This document shows, one piece after another, positions 15,785-22,775 of a stretch of 35,809 nucleotides of DNA. The stretch covers positions 1 to 35,809 of the forward strand of contig JAGGXI010000064.1 in assembly GCA_021163155.1 (NCBI GenBank), read 5' to 3'. The position numbers and the translations under genes are program-made. The notes below the pieces were generated by a model. That model saw only the letters and a program-made list of their open reading frames with translations. It did no database searches and was not told the DNA's origin. Position 1 is the stretch's first letter, and the number at the start of each line of letters is the position of its first letter. Origin of the DNA: Candidatus Aerophobota bacterium (GTDB taxonomy: Bacteria; Aerophobota; Aerophobia; Aerophobales; JAGGXI01).

Positions 15785-15825
15785 TATTATACCTTTACAC
15801 CGTTAGATAAGTTTTTCTATCTAAT

Positions 15826-16001
15826 AGTGAGATGATTTAAGAATTTCTTTCTCTCTATTTTTAACCTATTTCAGCCTACCAAAATTTTAGACAACCCACT
15901 TGTGGGCAGGGGCAAGGCTAATCATCCTTTGTAAATCAAGAGCTAAAAAACAATTGGGAGGCTAAAGCCTCCCCTATCCAGATGGAGAACTTTAACGAGC
16001 T
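15826..16001. repeat. family B intergenic element between plsX and fabH
   Basis: The core is a perfect hairpin, GGGAGGCT-AA-AGCCTCCC, at 15956-15973, followed by CCTATCCAGATGGAGAACTTTAACG. Upstream of it CCTTTGTAAATCAAGAGCTAAAAAACAATT matches the copy at 18953-18982. Positions 15829-15849 (GAGATGATTTAAGAATTTCTT) recur at 21293-21313 with two differences. The plsX stop follows directly. It is a dispersed element and has no coding capacity. Confidence 0.7.
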
Positions 16002-17009
16002 CTAATAGGGTTTATTTTCGGTTAAAGCTTTTTCTATATATTTATTTATTTCTACTTTAGAAAATTCATAAGCAGTTAAAATAGCATTTTTGATAGCTTT
16101 ACTGGAGGAAGCACCATGGGCTATGATACAGGTTTTATTGACTCCTAAAAGAGGAACTCCTCCATACTCAGCATAATCAAAACTTTTATTTAGGTTTTTT
16201 AACAATAATAGGGAATAATCTTTTTTCTCTGTTTTTAGCAAACTCTTTTTTATTTCCCTATTTACTATACTGAGGGTAGTTTTAGCAAATCCCTCAGCAA
16301 ATTTCAGTATTATATTTCCTATGAAACCATCGCAAATAACTACATCCACCTTCCCACTGGTGATATCTCTGCCTTCTATATTACCTACAAAGTTTAAAGA
16401 GGATTGTTTGAGAAGTTTAAAAGTTTGTATAGCCAGATCATTGCCTTTATTCTCCTCTTCCCCTATATTTAACAGACCTACTCTTGGTTCTTTTTCTTTG
16501 AGTATTCTATAAACATAAACACTCCCCATAATGGCAAATTGAAAAAGGTGGTTAGCTCGAGAAGAAACGTTTGCTCCTGCATCCAGAAGGACAACTCTCT
16601 TGTCTTCTACTATTGTAGGAAGGAGAACTGCTAAACAAGGGCGCTCTACCCCTCTTAATCTTCCTATTTTAAGTAAACTGGCTGCCATCACTGCTCCCGT
16701 ATTACCTGCGCTAACCAGAGCATCCGCCTCTCCTCTCTTGAGTATATCTAAAGCTACATTAATAGAAGAGTCTCTTTTCTTTTTTAAAGAGGAGATAGCA
16801 AAATCGTTCATACTGACTACCTGAGAAGCGTGTTTTATTATAAAAGGAAATTTCTTTAAATGAAATTCTTCAACTTTATCCTCAATTTTTTTCTTATCCC
16901 CTACTAAAATTGCCTCAATTTGAGAGTTTTCGTTAATTGCTTTTAAGGTTCCTTCAATTACTATATTTATACCTTTCTCTGCTCCCATAGCATCTATGGC
17001 TATTTTCAT
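16002..17009 (-). CDS. plsX: phosphate acyltransferase PlsX
   Basis: PlsX makes acyl-phosphate from acyl-ACP for PlsY, starting phosphatidic acid synthesis at the membrane surface. The 335-residue protein shows the family N-terminus KIAIDAMGAEKG, VSMNDFAISSLKKKRDSSI, ALVSAGNTGAVMAASLLKIGRLRGVERPCLAV, LDAGANV and VICDGFIGNIILKFAEG, and the C-terminal YGGVPLLGVNKTCIIAHG. Its ATG lies 3 bp after the rpmF stop, and the ribosome site AAAGGAG lies in the rpmF end. This is a standard rpmF-plsX pair. Confidence 0.96.
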   Translation of the reverse strand: MKIAIDAMGAEKGINIVIEGTLKAINENSQIEAILVGDKKKIEDKVEEFHLKKFPFIIKHASQVVSMNDFAISSLKKKRDSSINVALDILKRGEADALVSAGNTGAVMAASLLKIGRLRGVERPCLAVLLPTIVEDKRVVLLDAGANVSSRANHLFQFAIMGSVYVYRILKEKEPRVGLLNIGEEENKGNDLAIQTFKLLKQSSLNFVGNIEGRDITSGKVDVVICDGFIGNIILKFAEGFAKTTLSIVNREIKKSLLKTEKKDYSLLLLKNLNKSFDYAEYGGVPLLGVNKTCIIAHGASSSKAIKNAILTAYEFSKVEINKYIEKALTENKPY

Positions 17010-17012
17010 AAA

Positions 17013-17219
17013 TTAACTCGTCTCCTTTTTTTCCTTCCCTTTTTCTTTTATCACTACTGCCAGTTTTCCTTTGTAATAACCACATTTAGGGCAAGCAAAA
17101 TGAGATAATTTAGGGCTTTTACAATGAGGGCAATAACTAATAGAAGGAAGAGAAATCTTCTGTTGAGCTTTTCTACTCCCCATTCGAGATTTAGAACGTT
17201 TTTTCTTAGGAACACCCAT
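17013..17219 (-). CDS. rpmF: 50S ribosomal protein L32 (bL32)
   Basis: The 68-residue basic protein begins GVPKKKRSKSRMGSRKAQ, the diagnostic L32 start, and carries a zinc ribbon of four cysteines (CPHC...CPKC). It is a component of the large ribosomal subunit. The start has AAGGAG six bases upstream. Upstream lies a good promoter candidate at 17247-17274. The usual YceD (DUF177) gene is not next to it; ackA precedes it on the same strand. Confidence 0.96.
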   Translation of the reverse strand: MGVPKKKRSKSRMGSRKAQQKISLPSISYCPHCKSPKLSHFACPKCGYYKGKLAVVIKEKGKEKKETS

Positions 17220-17246
17220 TATCTACTCCTTAAAGTAAAATATTTT

Positions 17247-17274
17247 TTTATAAGCTAATTTAAATTTTTGTGAA
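17247..17274 (-). promoter_or_regulatory. candidate promoter of rpmF-plsX
   Basis: On the minus strand TTCACA (17274-17269) and TATAAA (17252-17247) are separated by 16 bp. Each matches its consensus hexamer at five of six positions. Transcription would start near 17240, about 20 bases before the rpmF ATG, leaving room for the AAGGAG site. It lies in the ackA-rpmF gap and suggests that rpmF-plsX is transcribed separately from ackA. Confidence 0.5.
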
Positions 17275-17318
17275 AATTTCTTAGTCCGTGACCTCAAAAG
17301 AAAGCACAGAGTATGATT

Positions 17319-18671
17319 TTACATATAACTTCTTCTATCTACTTTAGCTACAATTTTAAGAAGTTCGGGTCTCTCTTTGCATTCTTTTGAGAATTGCTCA
17401 TCTCGTATTTTATTTCTATACTCTTGCTTTTGGAAAGAATATTTAAAGTTAGTATGAACATCGTATCTTTTTTCAAGAATGGCTACAGCATCCTCTACAA
17501 AAACTATTTCTTCGTCTGTAGGAATAATAAATATTTTAACTGGAGAACTATCTGCTGAAATATCCAATTCTGCATTTCTTGTTCTCGCTAAGGCATTTTT
17601 TTTAATATCAGGCTTTACTCCAAATTGTTCGAGTCCTTCTAAAGCTTTTTCTCTAACTTCATTGCCCATCTCTCCTACTCCAGCAGTAAAAATAATAGCA
17701 TCCACTCTCCCCAATACGGCCATATAAGCACCAATATATTTTTTAAGCCTGTACGTCTCAATTTCAAAGGCTAATTTTGCTTTTCTATCACCGTCCTCCA
17801 TTGCTTTAATTATATCTCGTTGGTCAGTATATTTGTTACTTATGCCCAAAAGGCCGCTTTTTTTGTTTAAAATATCATCCATCTCGTTGGGGCTATATTT
17901 TTTTTCTCTCATCATATATAAGTCAGCTGCGGCATCATGGTCGCCAGCGCGGGTCCCCATAACCGCTCCTTCTAAAGGAGTGAATCCCATACTTGTATCT
18001 ACAGAAATTCCATTTTTTACAGCATTTATGCTAACTCCATTGCCTATATGACAGCTCACAAGATTACATTGAAAAGGATCTTTTCCTAAAAGGACAGCCG
18101 CTCTTTTTGCCACATATAAAAGCGAGGTGCCATGAAAACCGTACCTTCTTATACCATATTCTTTATACCATTCGTATGGCAAAGCATAAATATAAGCATA
18201 AGAAGGCATAGTTTGATGCCAGGCTGTGTCAAAGACAGCCACCTGTGGAGTATGAGGAAGCAAGGCTGTTGCTGCCTCTATGCCAGCAATATTAGGAGGA
18301 TTATGAAGAGGAGCAAGAGGAGAGACTTCCCTAATCATCTTTAAGACATTTTCATCTATAAGCACAGATTTAGTAAATTTTTCTCCCCCGTGAACAACTC
18401 GATGGACTACCACCGCAATTTGATTTAAATTTTTGATAACTCCATATTTTGAGTTTGTCAATGTGTCTACAACTAATTCAATGGCTGTTTTGTGGTCTGG
18501 GCATTTATAGTTAACCTTAAGAGGTTTCTTTCCTGGTACCTGATGAACAATAAAAGACTTTCCTATAGTAACTCTTTCTACTATTCCTTTTGAAATTGCT
18601 CTCTTTTTATCCCAATCATAGAGTAGATATTTAACTGATGAACTGCCACAATTTAAAGATAAAATGAACAT
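17319..18671 (-). CDS. ackA: acetate kinase with C-terminal extension
   Basis: AckA interconverts acetyl-phosphate plus ADP and acetate plus ATP. Conserved residues include NCGSSSVKY (7-15), the arginine in VVHRVVHGG, the aspartate in FDTAWHQTMP, HIGNG, GTRAGD and the C-terminal TDEE. Several positions depart from common enzymes (GTRAGDHDAA where GTRSGDIDP is usual), a variant I believe occurs in some deep-branching bacteria. At 450 residues it is about 50 longer than the typical 400. The extra C-terminal part after AVAILEKR (YDVHTNFKYSFQKQEYRNK..., rich in K/R/E) has no recognisable domain. The start has AAAGGAG about 7 nt upstream. The pta gene lies upstream on the same strand, 430 bp away, so the pathway pair is neighbouring but separated by repeats. 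Confidence 0.94.
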   Translation of the reverse strand: MFILSLNCGSSSVKYLLYDWDKKRAISKGIVERVTIGKSFIVHQVPGKKPLKVNYKCPDHKTAIELVVDTLTNSKYGVIKNLNQIAVVVHRVVHGGEKFTKSVLIDENVLKMIREVSPLAPLHNPPNIAGIEAATALLPHTPQVAVFDTAWHQTMPSYAYIYALPYEWYKEYGIRRYGFHGTSLLYVAKRAAVLLGKDPFQCNLVSCHIGNGVSINAVKNGISVDTSMGFTPLEGAVMGTRAGDHDAAADLYMMREKKYSPNEMDDILNKKSGLLGISNKYTDQRDIIKAMEDGDRKAKLAFEIETYRLKKYIGAYMAVLGRVDAIIFTAGVGEMGNEVREKALEGLEQFGVKPDIKKNALARTRNAELDISADSSPVKIFIIPTDEEIVFVEDAVAILEKRYDVHTNFKYSFQKQEYRNKIRDEQFSKECKERPELLKIVAKVDRRSYM

Positions 18672-18720
18672 TTATCTCTCCTTTTCATAATTTGGGTAAT
18701 ATTAAAATGATCTATTTTTT

Positions 18721-18791
18721 GGAATTGGTAGCCGCGAGGCTCAGAGCCTGCGAGGGTAGATATATACGCAACTTAAAAGTTGCGGCTACCA
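18721..18791. repeat. composite family A hairpin pair upstream of ackA
   Basis: GGTAGCCGCGAGGCTCAGAGCCTGCG (18727-18752) on the plus strand faces GGTAGCCGCAACTTTTAAGTTGCG on the minus strand (18790-18767), separated by GAGGGTAGATATATA. Together they are the reverse complement of the composite at 7332-7391. The intergenic region 18672-19101 (430 bp) holds this element, the 18873-19080 element and otherwise only AT-rich sequence, with no gene. Confidence 0.75.
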
Positions 18792-18872
18792 CTTTTCATT
18801 TAGGATAATTTCCTCCTCTCTATATAATCCTTTTTTTCTTTATCTATAATGTTTTCCCACAATTCTTTCATA

Positions 18873-19080
18873 AAAATTTTGTAACTATTCAGCCTGTTCA
18901 ATTATAGTATGGGGCTAATTGGCTGTTTAGTGTGTAGGGGTGACTTCAGTCGCCCTTTGTAAAACAAGAATTAGAGGTAATTGGGAGGCTAAAACCTCCC
19001 CTACCTTATAGAGAGTTTTAATAGATTGCCGAATTCTGAGCTAAAGTTAGTACAGGGTGCCTGAATAGTTACAAAATTTT
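18873..19080. mobile_element. MITE-like element with 20-nt terminal inverted repeats (family B core)
   Basis: AAAATTTTGTAACTATTCAG at 18873-18892 is matched exactly by its reverse complement at 19061-19080. The inner 168 bp contain hairpins GGGTGACT-TC-AGTCGCCC (18938-18955) and GGGAGG-CTAAAA-CCTCCC (18983-19000), then the words GAGAGTTTTAAT and GCCGAATTCTGAGCTAA shared with other family B copies. There is no open frame of note. No convincing target-site duplication is visible at the edges. Size, inverted ends and lack of coding fit a non-autonomous element. The transposase family is unknown. Confidence 0.6.
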
Positions 19081-19101
19081 GATATTATCATAATTTGTTC
19101 A

Positions 19102-20103
19102 CTATTTCAATATTTTTGATTGGATGCAGGTTATAGCTATTACTCCTACAATATCTTCAACACTACAGCCCCTTGATAAGTCATTTACTTGTTTAGCAAG
19201 TCCTTGAACGAGTGGACCGTAGGCCTCTGCTTTGGCTAATCTTTGAGTCAGTTTATAAGCAATGTTGCCACAATTTAAGTCAGGGAAAATTAAAATATTT
19301 GCCCTTCCTGCCACTGGGCTTCCAGGCGCTTTTCTTTTGCCTATAGAAGCCACCAACGCACTGTCACCCTGCAGCTCTCCGTCAATTAATAAGTCTGATC
19401 TTCTTTTTTGAGCAATATGTGTTGCTTCAATAACTTTATCCACAATAGGGTTTTTACCACTTCCTTTGGTGGAAAAAGATAACATGGCTACCTTTGGTTC
19501 CACTTTAAGTAACTCTTTTGCTGTATCAGCGGAAGAGATAGCAATCTCGGCTAATTGTTCTGCGTCTGGATTGGGGACACCTCCCGAATCAGCAAAAATA
19601 AATAATCCCTTCTCTCCATAAGGACAATCAGGAACAATCATTATAAAATAAGTAGATACTGTTTTAATTCCCTCTCGTCTTTTAAAAACTTGAAGGGGAG
19701 GTTTTAAAGTCCAACTTGTAGGATGAATTGCTCCTCCTACTATTCCGTCAGCATCTCCAGAGTAAACCATCATTGTCCCGTAATACATTGTATCCTTTAG
19801 AAGCTCTTTTGATTCCTCTAAAGTTGCTCCCTTTCCTTTACGTAATTGGTAGTACTTATAAGCATAATCTTCCTTTTTTACAGAAGTTAAAGGGTTAATG
19901 ATAAGAATATTATTAATATCAATTTCTTCTTTTTTGATAAGGGAATAGATTTTTTCTTCCTTTCCTAAGAGAATTATTTTGGCTATTTCCTCTTTGGAGA
20001 CGATTTCGGCTGCTTTTAAGGTTCTAACCTCTTCTCCTTCAGGCAAAACAATAGTCTTTTTTTCTTTTTTTGCCTCCTCTTTCATTTTTTCTATGAAGTT
20101 CAT
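19102..20103 (-). CDS. pta: phosphate acetyltransferase (phosphotransacetylase)
   Basis: Pta converts acetyl-CoA and phosphate to acetyl-phosphate, feeding AckA. The short form (333 residues) lacks the DRTGG regulatory domain and matches the clostridial or archaeal type. Features include TIVLPEGEEVRTLKAAEI, DGIVGGAIHPTSWTLKPPLQV, FADSGGVPNPDAEQLAEIAISSADTAK, AMLSFSTKGSG, GELQGDSALV and IFPDLNCGNIAYKLTQRLA. Three ATG codons stand in a row; the third (20103) has AAGGAG at a 6-nt distance and is my choice. Family B elements lie on both sides of the gene, upstream at 20122-20204 and downstream at 18873-19080. Confidence 0.95.
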   Translation of the reverse strand: MNFIEKMKEEAKKEKKTIVLPEGEEVRTLKAAEIVSKEEIAKIILLGKEEKIYSLIKKEEIDINNILIINPLTSVKKEDYAYKYYQLRKGKGATLEESKELLKDTMYYGTMMVYSGDADGIVGGAIHPTSWTLKPPLQVFKRREGIKTVSTYFIMIVPDCPYGEKGLFIFADSGGVPNPDAEQLAEIAISSADTAKELLKVEPKVAMLSFSTKGSGKNPIVDKVIEATHIAQKRRSDLLIDGELQGDSALVASIGKRKAPGSPVAGRANILIFPDLNCGNIAYKLTQRLAKAEAYGPLVQGLAKQVNDLSRGCSVEDIVGVIAITCIQSKILK

Positions 20104-20121
20104 CATCATCTCCTTAATTTA

Positions 20122-20204
20122 AACTTGAATTAGGCAATTTGAATAATCTTAGCTAAAGCCTCCCCTACCCAGAGAGAGCTTTAATGGGTTACCGAATTCA
20201 AGTT
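20122..20204. mobile_element. small family B element with short inverted ends between coaD and pta
   Basis: AACTTGAATT (20122-20131) and AATTCAAGTT (20195-20204) are exact inverted repeats, extendable inward with mismatches (AGGCAA against CGGTAA). The interior has AGCTAAAGCCTCCCCTACCC and GAGAGAGCTTTAATGGGTTACCG, matching the family B core at 15956-15990 and 18983-19040. The right end overlaps the coaD stop codon, and the left end lies just before the pta ribosome site. Confidence 0.5.
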
Positions 20205-20691
20205 AAAAGTTGTTTTTAAATTTTTCTAATAATTTTTCTCTTACTATTTCAGGAATTAAACCTTCACTACATCCTTTCAATTGCACTATCTCTTTAATAA
20301 TACTTGATGAAAGATAAGAGTATTTTTGGCTAGTCATAAGAAAGATGGTTTCAATTCCAGGGCTTAGTTTTCTATTCATCAAGTCCATTTGAAACTCGTA
20401 TTCAAAATCTGAAAGAGCTCTAAGACCTCGAATGATAAAACGGGCTCCTTTTTTTTCGGCGTAGCGGACTAAAAGACCCCGAAAACTTTCAACTTCTATA
20501 CCAGGAGAGGCAGGTATGGCTCCCTTTATCATTTCCGTCCTTTCCTTTACAGTGAATAAAAATGTCTTTGAAGGATTATCATTAACGGCTATAATTATTT
20601 TATCAAGTAGAAGTCTACTTCTACGTATGATATCTAAATGTCCATTAGTAATAGGATCGAAACTTCCTGGATAAATAGCAATTTTTTGCAT
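20203..20691 (-). CDS. coaD: pantetheine-phosphate adenylyltransferase
   Basis: CoaD makes dephospho-CoA from phosphopantetheine and ATP. The 162-residue protein has the nucleotidyltransferase signature YPGSFDPITNGHLDII with the NGH motif, AVNDNPSK, FLFTVKERTEMI, FIIRGLRALSDFEYEFQM and MTSQKYSYLSSSIIKEI. Length is normal. The start ATG has TTGGAG about 7 nt upstream. The stop codon falls inside the inverted end of a repeat element. CoA supply fits the adjacent acetyl-CoA gene pta, but the link may be accidental. Confidence 0.96.
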   Translation of the reverse strand: MQKIAIYPGSFDPITNGHLDIIRRSRLLLDKIIIAVNDNPSKTFLFTVKERTEMIKGAIPASPGIEVESFRGLLVRYAEKKGARFIIRGLRALSDFEYEFQMDLMNRKLSPGIETIFLMTSQKYSYLSSSIIKEIVQLKGCSEGLIPEIVREKLLEKFKNNF

Positions 20692-20694
20692 AAA

Positions 20695-20776
20695 AAATCT
20701 CCAATACTACTTTACGAGATTTCTGAAAAGCCAGAAATCAGTGTAATCGTTTTTAAGAATTTGTGTAATCAGAGGA
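20695..20776. repeat. family C intergenic repeat between the Nudix gene and coaD
   Basis: On the minus strand the order is GATTACACAAATTCTTAAAAA, CGATTACACTGATTTCTGG, CTTTTCAGAAATCTCGTAAAG. The same order, with an internal insertion, appears on the plus strand at 26086-26205. It is a dispersed repeat with an imperfect dyad (TTTCTGG...CAGAAAT) and no terminator T-run. Confidence 0.55.
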
Positions 20777-21280
20777 CTATCGAGATTTTTCGAAGTCTTT
20801 TTTAAGATAATCTTCTAAAATTTTTTTATGGTCAAATGCCAAGTTAGAAGGTATTTCTCCTTTTTTTAAAACCTTTATTTTCTCTGCATCATCAGAAGGC
20901 TTCATCATTCCCTCCCCTTTTCCTATAAAGACAGTAGTCACAGTATGAAAACGGGGGTCTCTTTTAGGGTCAGAATAAGTATGAAATTGCCTTGCATCTA
21001 TTATATTCAGATTTGTTTCCTCTTTTGCTTCTCTTTCAACAGCTTCTTCTAAGGATTCTCCGTAATCTACAAATCCTCCCGGTAAGGCCCATCCATAAGG
21101 CGGATTTTTTCTCTTTATTAACACTATTCCCTCATCTTTTTCAATTATTATATCTACTGTGGGAATAGGATTTTGGTAATGAATATAACCACATTTTTGG
21201 CAAATTAGCCTTATTTTCCCATTTATCTCTTTTTGTTCAAGCTTTCCCCCGCACCTAATACAGTATTTTGCTTTCTTCAT
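20777..21280 (-). CDS. Nudix hydrolase with N-terminal zinc ribbon
   Basis: Residues 1-40 form a zinc ribbon with two cysteine pairs (YCIRCGG and ICQKCGY). The rest is a Nudix domain with the box [26 protein letters not shown], complete in the catalytic REAKEE glutamates. It would hydrolyse a nucleoside diphosphate-X substrate. A zinc ribbon plus Nudix resembles NudC-like NADH or RNA-cap hydrolases, but the protein is shorter than NudC (167 against about 260 residues) and lacks its N-terminal domain. The substrate remains open; ADP-ribose pyrophosphatases have similar layouts. There is no clear ribosome site at 21280. Confidence 0.85.
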   Translation of the reverse strand: MKKAKYCIRCGGKLEQKEINGKIRLICQKCGYIHYQNPIPTVDIIIEKDEGIVLIKRKNPPYGWALPGGFVDYGESLEEAVEREAKEETNLNIIDARQFHTYSDPKRDPRFHTVTTVFIGKGEGMMKPSDDAEKIKVLKKGEIPSNLAFDHKKILEDYLKKDFEKSR

Positions 21281-21292
21281 TATTTAATCTTT

Positions 21293-21372
21293 GAGGTGAT
21301 TTAAGAACTTCTTCCGCTCTTCCTCCCCTTTTATGGGGGAGGACTAAGGTGGGGGTTATCCCCTCCCCTCAT
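21293..21372. repeat. intergenic hairpin TCCTCCCC/GGGGAGGA and companion repeat
   Basis: The gap between the Nudix gene and the first radical SAM gene has an 8-bp perfect stem (21321-21328 with 21336-21343, loop TTTTATG), then GACTAAGGTGGGGGTTATCCCCTCCCC. A 21-nt word at 21293-21313 recurs at 15829-15849. On the minus strand the stem is not followed by a T-run, so termination is uncertain. Confidence 0.5.
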
Positions 21373-21383
21373 TTTCTTTACCT

Positions 21384-22757
21384 TCAACCCTTTAAATAAT
21401 TTAAAGCCGCCTTAAGGGCTTTTTTAACAATAAACAAATCTCTTTTTTTCATCTGTTCTATAATAAATCTGGGTCTTAAATAAAAACTGAGATAGATTTT
21501 TATTAGCCATCTCCTTAGTTTTTTACTTGCTATTCCTGGAGTTTTCATCACCGAATCTAATATAGTATATTTAGACCAATTTTTTGTTAAAAGAAGATGT
21601 TTCTCTTTAGCTATTTTAAATAACTTTGTTCCTGGATAAGGAGTACAAATGGTAAATTGAGCAAGGCTTGGACTTAATTTCTTTACGAATTTAATCGTTT
21701 TCTTAATAGTCTGTTTTGTTTCTCCAGGGATTCCAATAATAAAGGAGCCTAAAGTGTTAATATTAGCTTTTTTGGCAATTTGAACGGCTTTTTCTGATTG
21801 AGTTAAAGTAATTCCCTTCTGAATGATATTTAAGATTTTTTGTGATCCCGATTCGATACCGAAATATAAGATATGGCATCCAGCCCTTTTCATCTTATTA
21901 GCAAGCTCCTGGGTGATAGTATTTACCCTGGAGGAAGCAGACCAAGAAATATTAAAGCCTTTTTTAATAATTAAATCACATATTTTCTCTGCTCTCTTAT
22001 TGTTTAAAGTAAAGGTATCATCAACTACTTCTACCTCCTGAATATTGTAATCATCTTTCAATACTTCCAACTCTTTTATTACATTCTCTGGACTTCTCGC
22101 TCTCCATCTTTTGCCGCATAACTGAGAAGAAGAGCAGAAAATACAGGAAAAAGGGCAACCTCTGCTGGTTATTATATTGGCAAATTGTTTTTTACCTACT
22201 TTGTATTTATCTATAGGTAAAAGAGAGTATGCAGGAAATGGCAACTCATCAAGATTTTCTATAAAGGGACGATTTTCTGTCTGTACTATTTTTCCATTAT
22301 CTCTAAAATTTATTCCCCGAATCTCTTCAAGAGGTAATCTTTCCCCATTAAAGCTATTTACTACCTCCTTCATTGTTTCTTCGCCTTCGCCTCTAACCAC
22401 TATATCTATAGAAGAGCATTCCTTTAAAGTATCGTCGGAGGTAAAGCTTACATGGGGGCCTCCAATAACTACTTTAATTCTTGAATTGTATTCTTTAATT
22501 AATTCAGCTACTTTATAAGCATCATAAATAGTAGAAGTGGTAGATGTTATCCCCACAATATCCGGTTTAAAGCCTCTTGTCTCTTCTCTTAAGTTTTTCC
22601 AGTCATAATTTAATGTTGGAGCATCTATAATTTTTACCTTATGTCCCTCCTTCTCTAAGACAGAAGATAAGTAAGCTAAACCCAGAGGTATAGCTGGTAT
22701 TCCTATAGTATCCTTTATAGCAAACTTAGAAGGAGGAGAAATAAATAATACCTTCAT
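21384..22757 (-). CDS. B12-binding-type radical SAM protein
   Basis: The 457-residue protein has an N-terminal cobalamin-binding-like Rossmann domain (VLFISPP, GLAYLSSVLEKEGHKVKIIDAP, VVIGGPHVSF, VVRGEGEET). No DxHxxG histidine motif is evident, as in many class B enzymes. A radical SAM barrel follows, with the cluster cysteines C201, C205 and C208 in SRGCPFSCIFC, then FGIESGSQKILNIIQKG and FIIGIPGETKQTIKKT. The C-terminal part from about 400 is basic. Such enzymes carry out methylations or ring changes on lipids, cofactors or natural products; the substrate is not readable here. It is followed upstream, after 18 bp, by a paralogue of the same layout. Confidence 0.85.
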   Translation of the reverse strand: MKVLFISPPSKFAIKDTIGIPAIPLGLAYLSSVLEKEGHKVKIIDAPTLNYDWKNLREETRGFKPDIVGITSTTSTIYDAYKVAELIKEYNSRIKVVIGGPHVSFTSDDTLKECSSIDIVVRGEGEETMKEVVNSFNGERLPLEEIRGINFRDNGKIVQTENRPFIENLDELPFPAYSLLPIDKYKVGKKQFANIITSRGCPFSCIFCSSSQLCGKRWRARSPENVIKELEVLKDDYNIQEVEVVDDTFTLNNKRAEKICDLIIKKGFNISWSASSRVNTITQELANKMKRAGCHILYFGIESGSQKILNIIQKGITLTQSEKAVQIAKKANINTLGSFIIGIPGETKQTIKKTIKFVKKLSPSLAQFTICTPYPGTKLFKIAKEKHLLLTKNWSKYTILDSVMKTPGIASKKLRRWLIKIYLSFYLRPRFIIEQMKKRDLFIVKKALKAALNYLKG

Positions 22758-22775
22758 TTTTTTAACCCTTTCACT

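Noticed and set aside
20777-21280. Assignment of the Nudix protein to NudC
   Set aside because: It has the zinc ribbon plus Nudix order but lacks the NudC N-terminal domain and is about 100 residues shorter, so only the family level is supported.
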